64,000 bases of DNA from positions 70,074,500 through 70,138,499 of the forward strand of contig CM057827.1 of NCBI GenBank assembly GCA_030068075.1, given 5' to 3'. The stretch's first letter is position 1; each line of letters starts with the position of its first letter. The position numbers were made by a program, and so were the translations under genes. The notes beneath the pieces were generated by a model. That model searched no databases. It saw nothing but the letters and a program-made list of their open reading frames with translations, and was not told the origin of the DNA. Of this stretch, positions 1-12,300 are shown piece after piece. The stretch is from Paguma larvata. Lineage: Eukaryota > Chordata > Mammalia > Carnivora > Viverridae.

Positions 1-245
1 CAACCCTCTGACCCTCCAACCCTCCTCTGAGGAGTCCTTCCTCTGCCCTCCTTTGCATGCAGCACTCCCAGCATGCTCTGGGTCACTAGGCTTAGACCAC
101 TCAAGGAGTGGGGCCATTGGGATGACCAAAGTTCTCCAGAATGCTGAGTCCTGTCGTTCTCCCATTAACTGCCTGGGACGGGATAAGTGGGTGGGCTATG
201 TGTGGAACAGCAACCAGGGAGGACGCAGCACCTCACATCACTTAC

Positions 246-1894
246 CGTCTTCCTGCGGAAGGAAGGCCCCCGGCTCCCCCCAAATCCAGGGAGGGGGCCG
301 CTCTCCTCCTCTGGGCTCCAACAGGGGGAGGAGTTATTGCCAAGGCTCGGGGGATCTGGGCTGGGGGGGCTCTCCTGAGTTGGGGGTGGGGGTGGGGGTG
401 GAGGGAGGAGGAGCCCGGTGGTGGGGGACCCTGGCCCCCTATCCCCCTTGAAGCTCCGGGGCCGGCGAAAGTGAAACAGGCCTCTGCGTCTCTTCTTCTG
501 GAGTGGAGGCAGCGGCGGCTCCGAGAGGCCTGGCCGCAGGGTCCGCAGAGTCCGGGGGTAGCTGAGCAGGGTTGGGGTGACAAAGTCGCAGGCAGATGCA
601 AGGTCGCTCAGGGCCTGGGCTGGTGCCGGTGTTGGTCTAGCCCTGGGTCTAATAAGCCTCCCACTTTCCTCTCATCCAGGCTCTCCTGCTACCCCATAAC
701 CCTTTCCACTTAGTCCCCAGGAGACACGACATCCTCACCTTCCCTGTCATAATCCTCCAGCAGCCTCCTTCCCTGTGTCTCCCCTGCAACTCCTTCCTCC
801 CAGGCACCCCTATCCCCCCATCCTTCTTTCAGCTTCTCCAGGTGACTCTGTTTCTTCTGGACAGGTGCTGGGGAGTCTGCAGGACTGTGACAGAGAATGT
901 ACCCTCCAGGGCTCTTACCACTGTCATCCCATCCCAGGGCCTGTGACCCCACCCCCACCCCTGTCCCCACCATCCCGCTGTGGTGGTTCACCCTGGCCCC
1001 AAGCTTCCCAGCTGTCCTGAGGAGAATCAGAGAACATGGGAGTTAAGGGCGGAGGGGGAAGGATGAGAATGTGGGGGAAATGTTTCAGAGAGACTGGCTT
1101 TGGGACACTGCCGTTGGAGAGGCCTCCATGATTGCTGGGAAGGAGCCCTTCGGGGGCTCTGGGACTGCAGAAAATGGGACTGTGTCTAGGTGTCACACCT
1201 GGAGGTTTCATCCATGACCCTTCGGCTGAAAAAGTCCTCCAGCCCCTCATCCAGGCGGGTGGCCATCCCATTCTCCTGTCGTGTCCCCGTTACTGGCACC
1301 TGCTGGGAGGAAAGTCCTGTAGGGTATCTCATCTGGGACAGGAGGTCCTCCCTACTCCCTCCATCCACTCAGGGTCTTCCCTTTTGGACTTGGACTTGCT
1401 CTTGTTGGCCCAATGAAAATTTAGACTTTAGTCCGCCTGGGCATTTCTTAGGTGTGATGGCTCTTGGCTCTATCCCTCACTCAGACAAGAACTGCCACTG
1501 TTGGGCAGACAGAGATTTCCTATCTGGGAAAACTGGCTAATCCCATTCTCTTCCCAGTGGCCTGCCTGGGCCCCTGCCCGATCCCCCAAGGCTCATATCT
1601 CTGGCATTTTGGTCCTAAAGCTAGAACCCCTGGCTCTGGCATTGGTAAGTGATGTTGGTCCTCTTGCAAGGACTTATGGACTCACACTGGGCCGACCAGG
1701 TCCTGGAGGTGTGGTCCTGGGGGGCCGGGGCCTGCCTTGTGTTTGATGTCTTAGCTTATAGCCATGAGTGGGCAGCTCGGACAGACCCTCCCAGGAGCCA
1801 CTGCCAGTGGGCTGGTTGCTCCCGAGTCCTGAGAACCAGCCGGGGGGGATCCCCAGGCTGCCCAGCTGGCTTTCCATGTCCTGAGGGCTCCCAC
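246..1894 (-). CDS. CARMIL3: CARMIL3 exons 31-33: capping-protein-binding region, basic segment and poly-proline run (residues 924-1132)
   Basis: Exons are 1686-1894, 1199-1299 and 246-561. Exon 31 ends with [10 protein letters not shown] followed by a proline-rich run. This fits the capping-protein-interaction (CPI) consensus L-x-H-x-T-x-x-R-P at about residues 971-979. Exon 32 ([13 protein letters not shown]) lies where the second, CARMIL-specific contact motif is expected; that assignment is inference. Exon 33 has a basic-aromatic stretch at about residues 1049-1066 ([17 protein letters not shown]), a plausible membrane-binding segment, then eight consecutive prolines at about 1080-1087 and a Ser/Pro-rich tail. 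Exon 32 has a CAGCAG tandem acceptor, so its first codon is uncertain. Confidence 0.9.
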
Positions 1895-3278
1895 CTGTGG
1901 GCACAGCAGCGTTAGAGGGACCAGCAAGAGGCACAGGGAGAAAGCAGGTTGGAAAGACAATTACAAAAGAAAGGGACCAGGGCCTGGGAAGGGTGTAGGG
2001 ACCTGGAGGACATTAGAATTGAGGCTGAGGACTCACTAATGAAGGCGGACACTGGCCGGATCTTGCGACAGCGTTTCTGCTTTTTGATGGCCATGGTGTC
2101 CTGCAGAAATGGAGAGCAATGGTAGGGCCAGGTTGCAAGTCCAAGGAGCCTCATCTGAAGCCTCTTATTCCTCATAAAGCCGCCTCCTGCCTCCCTTTCC
2201 TTGGGTGGCTGAGGTATTGGGACAAGGGAAGAGGCTGGACTGGATTGGGGCTGGGGGATGAGACCAGGCCCAGTGACAGGGGAAAGTAGAGTCCAGAGAA
2301 ATGGAAGGGGACAGGGCTTTGCAGGTTCAGCATCAGGACCTAGTTTAAGGTAGAGAGTGGGAGGTATGGGCACTCACGATGTTGGTCCCAAGTTCATCAT
2401 CTGTGGTCTCCTCATGGTCATGGTTCCGGCCTCGGCCCCGGGAGGACAGATCCTGCCCTTGGCCTGGCCCCGATGGTGGATCTGATAGTGTCTTTAGCTG
2501 GGCCAGGTGCCGGGCCTGGGGAAGGATAGATGCGAACATGTTCCCAAGGAAGCTGCTCACCTTCTGGGGCTTTGGGGGATGGTTGGTGGGGGGCGGGATG
2601 GGGTGATGTGGGGTGGAGAGCGTGCCTGAGCCTGGCTGGGGTTCAGAAACCTTACCAGGCTCTTGTGGGAGTGGTACAGCTCCTGCAGGATCTCGTCCAC
2701 TATGGAGTTGGTCAAGTAGGTGACGACCGAGAGCTTTACTTCACTGTGGGCACAGGTGGGACTGCTTGGTCACCCCCTCCCTGGCCCCTAAGCCTTTCCC
2801 CAGATGCCTAAGGGAGTGGGCAGCTGTCCTGGCCATCCGTGGAGGCACCTTAGGTCTCCCTCATGTCTCCATAAAGGCAGGCTCTGTCCCACCCACTGAC
2901 CCCCAGCATAGGTGTGTGGAGATCAGGAGGGGGGCAAAGAGGGATTGAGGAGAAGGAGGAGTAAAGGGGTTGTGGGCCAGGCTCCTGCAGTTCCAGTGGC
3001 ACAGAGCTGGGTAATTGGGATGCTGAGTGAACCCTGCTGGTCTCTGCTGGAAGCCCAGAAACTAGCCCTCCTTGAGCTTGGCCATTTCACAGATGTGTGT
3101 GATAATTTTCCTTTGCTTTGGTGAGCGGTGGTACCCAGGCTGAGAGAGCACTGGGGGGGACACGAGAACTGGGCGGGGGCAGAGCGTAGTCCACGCACCC
3201 CTACTCACATTGATTTTGTCCATGCCTCCGAGGAGGCTGTGCGTTGTTTCTGGGAGGCCATTCTTGGTGTGGTGAGGG

Positions 3279-3326
<48 letters not shown>

Positions 3327-6300
3327 ACCTATGTGTGCACTGCTAGGCTCCTAAACCCAAGCTCAGCACTTAGATTTCTAGGGCAAAGACCAGTGAGACC
3401 CTAAATAGCAAGGTTGCAGTAGTTAGTTAAAGATTTATCCCTTGTAATGGAGATTGTGCCATTCATTATTCATTGCTGATAGCTGGGCCCCAAGTCCCTG
3501 AGTGCTCTGGGCCAAATCCAGCCCCGTCCCAGTGCCAACCCCTCCGCCTCTCACTCCAGCTTGTTCTGAATGTCCTGTCCTGCCTGCTCCAGCAGCGCCC
3601 CTCTGATGAAGTTCCGGGGCACAGTGACGCGCTCAGCCACGTTGCTCAGCATCTTGTTGTGCCCCTCGGCCACTCGCATGGCCACGGGACATAACTCCTG
3701 CGTAAGGCTGACCATCGACTCCAGGATCACCTGGTGTGGGGGGAGGAGAGGCCAGAGCCCCATGGGGGGGCAGGGTCAGGGCTGGCCCCACCCCGGAAGA
3801 GACTCTAGCCTGTCTATTCCAGCCCCCCATGGTGAGACCGAGGGGCCCACCAACATTCTAGGGCTGGATCCCAACAGAGCCTGGGACACTCAGGCTTCCC
3901 CACATCCCGGTAAGTGTCCCTTCCACCCTGCCATATGGACAGGGTAGAGGTCAGAGTTCAGGGGCCAATGTGGGAGCTGGCAGAAAAAATCCAAGCCCTG
4001 TTTTCTAGCAAAGCCTAAAACACTGGGAGTGTGGGTGGCTTCAACTCTGCATTTCCTTCCAGTCCCCAGTCATTTCCCCAGGCTGACCTCGGCCCTCAGC
4101 TTTGAGCGTCGGTCAACACTGGGCTTCTTCCCTCAGGACTTGCCTGCAGTTCCTTGTCCACGGCCTTGGACACCTCACTGGCAACCGACTCCAGCCTCTG
4201 CCGCACGGGCCCGTCGTTGGCCAGCACGTGGCCCAGCTCATAGAGGCTGGGAAACAGCTGCAGACGGAAAGGATTATCATCAGAAGGTCAGAATCGGGCC
4301 TGACCAGGTCCTTGGGGGCCCTGGGCCGGGAAGGCAGAGGCATGGGTCAGGGCGCGGATACTCCTGGGGTAGCGGGGCCCACCTCCCAGGGCTCTCGGAC
4401 TGCGAAGGAGGGTGGGGCTGCGGAGTGCTCACCGCCCGTGAGTTTTTGGCGTCCTTGATGAGGTCCCGAGCATAGAGCAGCTCGTCCTGCACAGGCTCCA
4501 GGGGGCACAGCCTCAGGGCCCGAACCTCCTCCTGCACCCGGCCACACAGCCGCTGCAGCATCTGGAGCACAGCCGGCAAAGGTGTCAGTGGGGGGTGGGG
4601 ATCCTTGCACCTTCATCTTCCCGGGTGGGACCCCAGGCACCCCATTTCTGGGTCCCGTTGGGCAGTGCTCTTGGTGCTGGCACTGATGGGGTGGTAGTGG
4701 TGTCTCTGGATGGCCTGTTCTCTCTTCTTCTTGGGATGCCCCTGAATGCTCAGGGGAGCTCCTGTGGTCCCGTGGACTCCTTGTCTGGGACCCCCCACAC
4801 ATGGGCCTCTCGTGTTCGAGGCCATACTCCGAATGTCCTGTCTTTTGCTTTCCCATGCACTCAGACCACAAAGTGTGTCTTTCGTGCCCCCGCCCTCGCG
4901 TGTGCGTGCTCTGTCACATCACACCTGAGCCCTGCGTGCCCCATGCATGCCTCCCATGTCCCAGAGGGAAACGTTTACTTGCTCGGCGCTGCTGGTCACC
5001 AGGCCCTGCTGCAGCCTGAAGGCCTGCTCCTGGGGGCACGTCTGGGAGTGGTTGTTCCTCACCAAGCACCACTGGATCTGGAGATGATGGGGGGGGAGGG
5101 ATCAGGGCCTGGGGATGTGGCCTGGCCCCTGCCCCTTTCTGTCCCACCCTGCTGAGGCCTCCACCTTCTGCCAGACGTCCTCGGTGCGCTCCGGGGCGCT
5201 GCGGTAGGCTTGGGAGATGTCACTCACGGGGAAGGACATGAAGCGCAGTGTGTGGTTGCTGTGGGGCAGTGACACAGCTGGGTTAGGGAGAGGTGGGGAG
5301 AGGCCCTTGCTCCCCATACCCTCCTTGCCAACCATTTCCCTCACCCTGGCCTTCCCTAACATATCTCTGCAAACAAGCTGCGGGAGCCAGGGTGGAGCGA
5401 ATGTCGCAGGCCATGTCCAGGCCCAGGGAGGCTGGGGCTAGGGTCAGGGCAGAGCCTGGTCCGCTCACCTCTCTAGGGCCCTTGCGATGTCCAGAAAGCC
5501 CAGGGCAGACGTGTTGTTCCGGTCCCATAGGATGGTTCTAGGGAGACAGCGAACAGTAGCTGGTTATCCCTCCCTCTGGGCCCCTTTTAGGGGCAAGCCT
5601 GCCCAACCCCCCCCCGCCCCCCGGAGTCCTCCCTCCTTTCCTGGGTGATGAGGCTGACTCCAAGATGGTTCTGGGCCTGAGGGTGTCCTGGTAGCTGGGG
5701 TACAGAGCAACTCGGCAAGCAGGGAGGGCGCGCGCGTGCGTGTGTGTTTGTGTGTGGAGGGGGGACTGGACTCCAGGTCAGAGGATCCAGGTGTGTGCCG
5801 TACCTGAGGGAGGAGTTTATCTGCAGGGCCTTAGACAGCATCTTGGCCCCGATGTCCTCCATGCCATTGCCGCTCAGATCCACCTTAGCCAGGCAGGTGT
5901 TGCTGCCCAGGGCATTGATGAGGATGCTGGTGCGGAGCTTCAGCCTCGAGTCCGCCACCGACAGTGACTGCAGGGACTATGTGGGCAAGAGCGGGGTTGA
6001 GCCCAGTGCCCGCAGCCCCTGCCACTGTGGGTCCCTTCCCGGGCCCAGTCACTCACACAGTCCTCTTCTTGGATCAGTTGCACCAGCTTGTGGAGGATCT
6101 CCTCCAGGGTCCTGTGGGGAGTCAGGGCTCAGAGTAGGAGGGGAGGGGCTGGGGTCATGCTACTGGAGGAGCAGGAGGTGACTTGAGCAGGGAGGGGCCA
6201 GAGGTAATACAGTGAGCCAAAAGGATAGGTGGATGATGGAGTGAGGTCTGTGGATGTGGGGAGGGGGCCTCACTTGGCCTTGACATTGAAGTTCTTGCCC

Positions 6301-9300
6301 AGGAACAGGTGCTTGAGGGACTTGTTCTTGCCAAGTGCGGGCACCAGTGTCAGGAGGTCCGAGTCGAACCCTGGCCGATAGATGGGAGAGGTCTGGCCTT
6401 CAGGCCCGAGGCGGGCGGGGCCTTGTGCTCCGGGCCCCTGGCCCCATTGGTCCCCAGGAATGGAAGCGCCCCTACTCACCATTGTCTGACAGATCCAGGC
6501 TGCCCACACAGGTGACAGCCCCCAGCTGCTCCTGCAAAGCCTGGGCTCCTGCTGAGCGGAGCTGCAGGGACACGGTGAGGGTGGGATGGGGAAGGCAGGG
6601 GTGGGGGTGGGGGTAGGGCTCCTTTAATGCTTAGAGATTAGAGTAGTCACACCAGGACTCAAGGCCATGCTAGGTCTCAGGTGTAAAATCAGGAGGCCCC
6701 TTCTCCACACCAGATCCCTTCCTAGGGCTCTCTCCCCTCCCTTTAGCCAGAAATAGCGCCAGGCTGCTGCTCTGAAGATAGCTCACTCCTGCCCTCTGGT
6801 GGGAAAGTCTGGTATCTCCCACCCCAAAGCTTTCAGGGGGCATGCTGGAGGCTGAAAATGACCTCTGGAAAGAGGGACAGAGACAACACACTGAGAAGGG
6901 AAAGTGGAGGTTTGGTCAGGTCGGGAGCGTCACAGAGGTGCAGCATGGAGGTCAGATGGAGCCAGGGTTTGATGAAGGTTGGAGAAATGAACAGCGAGGC
7001 GATGGGTGGGGGACTGGCAGCGGGTGTTAGGTGACCAAGGGCTCACCTCACAGCTGCTGAGGTCCAGGTGCAGGTCACTGAGGTGACTGTTGAGGGAGAG
7101 GCCCTGGAGCAGTGCCCTGTGAGAGGAAGGTCAGCAGGCCCACCTCTACCCCTCACCCTCTTCTCTCACGGTTCCCTCTTGGACGCCCCCCAACCCTGCA
7201 CCCACCCGACCTGAGGGCCTCCAGGGGCAGCCTTGTAGCTGACAGGTTGACGTGGCTCAGCGTGTAGGCGCTGCTGAAGAACTGCTTGAAGGCCGGCGGG
7301 GCCTCTCGGCCCTTCCTGCAGAGACTCTGGGGGTCAGCGGGGGAGGGGGATGCGCATGGCTCACCCCATCCCTCCCTGCACCCCTTGTGCTCCCACCTGT
7401 GGGAGCAGCTGTTGCGTGCCAAGTTGAGGTAGGTTAGATGGGAGCAGCAGCCGTGGAGTAGGGCTCCCAGAAGCTGTGGGGAAAGACATGGTGAGTCTCA
7501 TATGGGCTGGGCGGGGCTGGCAAGGTCCCTCCCCCTTCAAGGTCCCCTCCCTCCCCATCAAGGTCCTGGCTCTTTACCCTTGGGAGTCAATCTTTGTGAG
7601 CCTCTCTATAAATGGCCACTTCGTCTCTTAATGCCTCAGTTTCCCCTCGGTGGAAAGTGGGTCTCCTCCCTGCCTGATTCCCAGGGGTGGCAGAGAGGCT
7701 CACAGGCAGTGACTGTGTAAAGCCAGAGCCGTTAGGGGCTCATAAGGTGCCTTGTTCAAGTTAGGGGATGAGTCCTTTCTTCCTGGTGGACTCAGCCAGG
7801 AGCACAGCTGGGGAATGGAGGGAGGGCTGGCTTTTAGGGACAGCCAGCACCCCTGGGCAGTGACCAGGATAGCATGCCCCACAGGTGTGAGCTGTGGGCT
7901 TTGCTTTATAATTCAGCTGAACTTGGAGTCATCCCACCAGCTCTGTCCATTCAAGGCAGGGGTGGTGAGACAGGGATCACCCTGACCTCCCTAAATCACG
8001 TCAGGCTGGCTCTCCCATCACCGACCCCTCACCAAGTCAATGGCGCAGTCAGTCCCTGCCAGGTCCAGGTGCACCAGAGCATTGGGCTGGGCCAGGAAAC
8101 TGTAGAGGGCCTGGGAACAAGGACAGAGGGGCTGCCAGGGAAGGGGTGATAGAGCCCCTCCACCCCCAAGCTACAGGGCAGAGACTCCCAGGTCCTGAAG
8201 CCTGAGCGTGCTTCTGTGGGGCTTGAGATAGGTTCCGCGGACTCACATTGGCCTCATCTGTGGCAAGCAGCCCAGGGTTCTTGCTCAGGTCCAGGTATCG
8301 AAGGGAGCTGGCAAAGGCTGGGTTGGCCCCGAAGGTCTGGCCCAGCGCCTGGAGCCCTGAGCACAGCGGGCACTGGGCTGGGTTGGCCCCCATCCCCACC
8401 TCTTCCCCTTCCACACAACTCTTCCCCCGACCCCCCAAATGTGTCTCCTTTCCCTTCCTCAGATCCCTGGGATGTTGTCTGAGTGTGTTGGTACACCTCT
8501 GGGACTCGAGGCCCCGGAGGGTGCTGGAGGAGGTTAGAGGTCAGAGGTCAGGGGTCCCGGTGCAAGTACCTCGAGGGGAAATGGCAGTCTTGGCCAGGCA
8601 CAGTTTGGTGAGTCCAGTGGGGAAGCAGAGGAGCTGCTGACTCAGACTGAGGAAACCTGGGAGTGGAGAGAGAAATGGGCCCAGTGAGAGGCTGGGCAGT
8701 GGGCATAGATGGCACAGAGTCAGAGTGGGGCTTGAAGGGGGTACAGGCCTGGGGTCAAGGACAGCTGTATTGGGGCAAGGGCTAGCATCAGGCTGGAGAG
8801 TCCCTGTTCGGCCCTGGGTTGGGCTCTGGGCTAGGACAGGGGTCTGTATGGTGGTGGGGGTAGGATTCAGGGCTGGGGCTCACCCTTGTCCTCGATGGGG
8901 TTGTGGGACAGAGTGAGGGCATGCAGCACACAGCTCCCGTTCTCCCCAAACACCCCGGCCAGCTTCTGGACAAAGTCCCTTCAGGGAAGGGGAGGAAGGA
9001 TTTGTTTGTCCCAGCCTCTGGACTTCCCCTCTTTCTCCACCTGCCTGCCTGGTTGGGGCTGCAAAGATCAGAGGCCTCCATAGGTGGGGACCAGCTTGGG
9101 GCCTGCCAGAGAGCTTGTCATCACTATGAAGTACCTGGGAAGTTGTGCCAAGACAAAACCTAGCTTTGGGTTTTTGAGACTAGAGCAGCCCACCTTGCTG
9201 GGTAGTTGATGGAAGAGAATAGGACATGGAGCATACTGGGAGAGGCCATGGAGCTGGGGGGCCAGGAGACTCTGAGTCCCAGCTTGAGCACAGACTTGCT

Positions 9301-12300
9301 TTGTGCAGCCTGTTGGGCCTTAATCTCCTTTTTTTGTGAAGAGCTGGAGGAGATAGCTTGGGGGCCCGTATCATGCTCTGAGGTTCTGGGACCCTAAGAC
9401 TACATCAATGGGGTACCACTGCCCAGGGAGGAGGCTGGCCTCACGTCTTAAGCCCGGCGTTGTCCAGCACCAGCTCTTCAAGGCTCCCCGACTTGCTCAG
9501 GGTATGTAGCACCTGTTCTAGCACTTCAGAGCCCTAAGGACAGAGGGGGCTTTGTGATCAGGAGCCAGAGATGGCACTACTCTCCGACCCCTCCTCCCAC
9601 CCCCCATTATCCCTACCAGCCTCAGGTCCTTGCAGTAGAGTTTGGTAAACCACTGGTTGTAGGCCAGGGCTGCCACCATTAGGGCCAAGTCTCTGTGGGG
9701 AGATTGAAGGGGCAGGAAAGTGGTGAGCAGGTGGCTGGGGCAGGAAAGAAGAGTCTAGGAATGGGGTGGTTGGACTGGGGAAAGTCTAGACGGGGAGAAG
9801 GCAAGGGGGTGGGGTGGGGTTGGGGAGATAGAGATGGGGCTGTAGGTAGAATCAGAAGAGGGAGCCTGGAGGCTGAGGCTGGAATGGGGGGATTGAGTCG
9901 GCTCCATCTGCTTACCGGCTTTCCAAGTGGCTGAAATCCAAAAGATTGAACTCCCGGTTATCCTCGGCATGATAGATGGTGTCCACATCCTTGGAGAGGT
10001 GGAACTGGCTCACACCTGCTCCCCTCCTCCCCTCCCCCCTCCCTCTGGGTCCCACCTGCCCACCTGCTGGGTCCCTGCCCAACGTACCCATTGCACCTCC
10101 TCACGACAGTGCAGCCCATTGTAGTCACACAGGGCAGCATAGGTCTCGGAGAAGCCACCTGTAGGGCAGGACGTGAGGTGGCTCCATGAGGAGTAAGGGT
10201 GTGGGGAATAGGCTTGGAGTTCAAGGAAAGGTCAAGGTCATTTTATGTGGCCCGTGTCTGGGTTCCTGCTACACCATGAACCTCTGAGGTCTGGGAGCTA
10301 TGGCGTCATCAGGGCAGGCACAGCCCCATGCACAAAGGACTCTGGACAAGGGCAGGGTAGTTTAGGTCCCACTGCCGCCAAGTCTGCCCCTGCTCACCGC
10401 AGACACTGTGAGTGGTCGATGTGGAAGTCTCAGAGTTGGGGGATGTGTCTCGGGGCCCTTCTGGGGTGTCAGCATTTCCACGACGGATTAGACACCTGGA
10501 AAATGACCAAATCCATCTCATAAAGGGGTGGAAGGAAGCCCTCAATTCTTCCCCTGTTCTAGTTTCTGGGTCCCCAGGAAGAAGCAGGAGTGGAGACATA
10601 AGCGTTGTTCTAGGAGCCAAGGTCCAGGGGAAGGAGGGAAGGCGGAAGAAGTCTCCTTGTTGTCTAACCCTTTGAGAGACTCCTCCTTTGCCACTCACCC
10701 AGGGCCAGGGCAGACCTTGGAGAGGGCAGAGCTCACATGTCGTGTCACCTGGTCCACGCTCTCAGCCGATGGCAGCCGCATGCTCACCAGGCCACGCTCT
10801 GTCTCCACTAGGATCTGGAGGAAAGGGAGCATCAGGGTCTTAGACATCAAGTCCGTCCTCCTGCTGGCCCAATAGTAGGGCCCAATAGTGGTCCTCACCT
10901 GGTTCTGACTGAGCGTATTGAAGGCGCGGATTTCTAGGACATTGAAGGAGTTCTCCACCTGTCAGGGGGGCATGGGGGTGCTCATATTAAGGTAAGGGCC
11001 TGGCTGCCTGGCTCAGGAGGGAGTATTCCAGGTGTACTTCTGCTCCTCAGCCCAACTCACCTTGGCTGGGACTTTAAGGGGGAAGAGGTGGAGGCGCCAG
11101 GAGGTCAGGGCCTTCAGAGAGAGGAAAAGAACATCAGCAGCAAATGGCCGCTCCTGGGCCCTAGGCCACCTGCCCTCCTTCAGCCCCCTCAGCCTGTGTG
11201 CAACCCCTGTCAGCAGTGGCCCTCTGCGCCCCATATCCTTCTTTTCTCTCACGCCCCACCATGGGCTCCTGGACATCCACCCAGTCTAGCCCGCCCCCTT
11301 CCCCAGGCTTGGTCTCCGCAGCTCTCCCCCACACTCCCAGTCTCCTCTGCCTCCCAGGCTCCTTGCTCTCAGCAGCCCAGCTGCCCTTGATGACGCCCCC
11401 TCCACCTGCCCCCCGCCTGAGCCCAGAGCCCTCACCAGAACTCGATCCTCAAACTTCTTGGGCTTCGTCTCCAGCTTCACCCGATGTTGTTGGAGCACAG
11501 CCCCTTGGCTTAGGCACCTCCTGATGCTGTCTGCAGGTGGGCGGGGGGCCTGCTCAGAGCTCCCCTTACCCTGGCCACCCCTACCTCCCCGGGGCGCTCC
11601 AGGGATGGGGTCAGATGAGAGGAGAAATAAGCACAGAGAGAGCTTTCCTTCTTGGGTGGCTTTTCTCTTCCTATTAGAGAGGGAGGGGTGTGTGTGGAGA
11701 AAACTCTGGCTCCTGATGTCCCTGAGGCAGGGGACAGTTGCTGAGTGACACTGTCTGTGGGAGGGTGTGTCTTACACTTCTGAGGGTGTGAAGGATTTTT
11801 CCAACCCATGCACTCCAGCAGCCATTGACATATACATAGTGAGTCAGTGTGTGGGGGCGTGGGGGTGTCCCTCTGACTATATTCTAGGTGGTCTGGGTGT
11901 GAGTGCCTGCCTTTTACTATGCCTGTGTGCATGCCTTCTGAAGATACCACGGAGCCCGTGCGCGGCCTTGGTAGGGATGGATAGGTGAATGAGTATGCTG
12001 TGCTTGTAGTTGTGAAAGACAGCTCGCGTGTGGGGGTGGGGGTGAGAGGTGGGGGGTGAGAAAGAGTTAGTGTTTAAATGAGCCCAATACCCACTTCCTA
12101 GCAGAACCATCCAGATATCCCAGGGTGTGTATGTGTGTGTGTGTGGCGGGGGTGCATTTTCCGTAAAGATGTGTGTACACACATCTGATGATTGTGTTTA
12201 TGTGTGTGTGTAGGTATGGGAAATCGCCATGGTGCAGCATGCCTCTGAGTATCCTTGAGCGTCCTGGTCTCTGCGTGGGCTAGCCTGTGCTCCCGCCTGG

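Noticed and set aside
1..245. A further CARMIL3 exon at the left edge
   Set aside because: No acceptor followed by an in-phase family-like sequence is visible downstream of the donor at 244-245; this is taken as intron.
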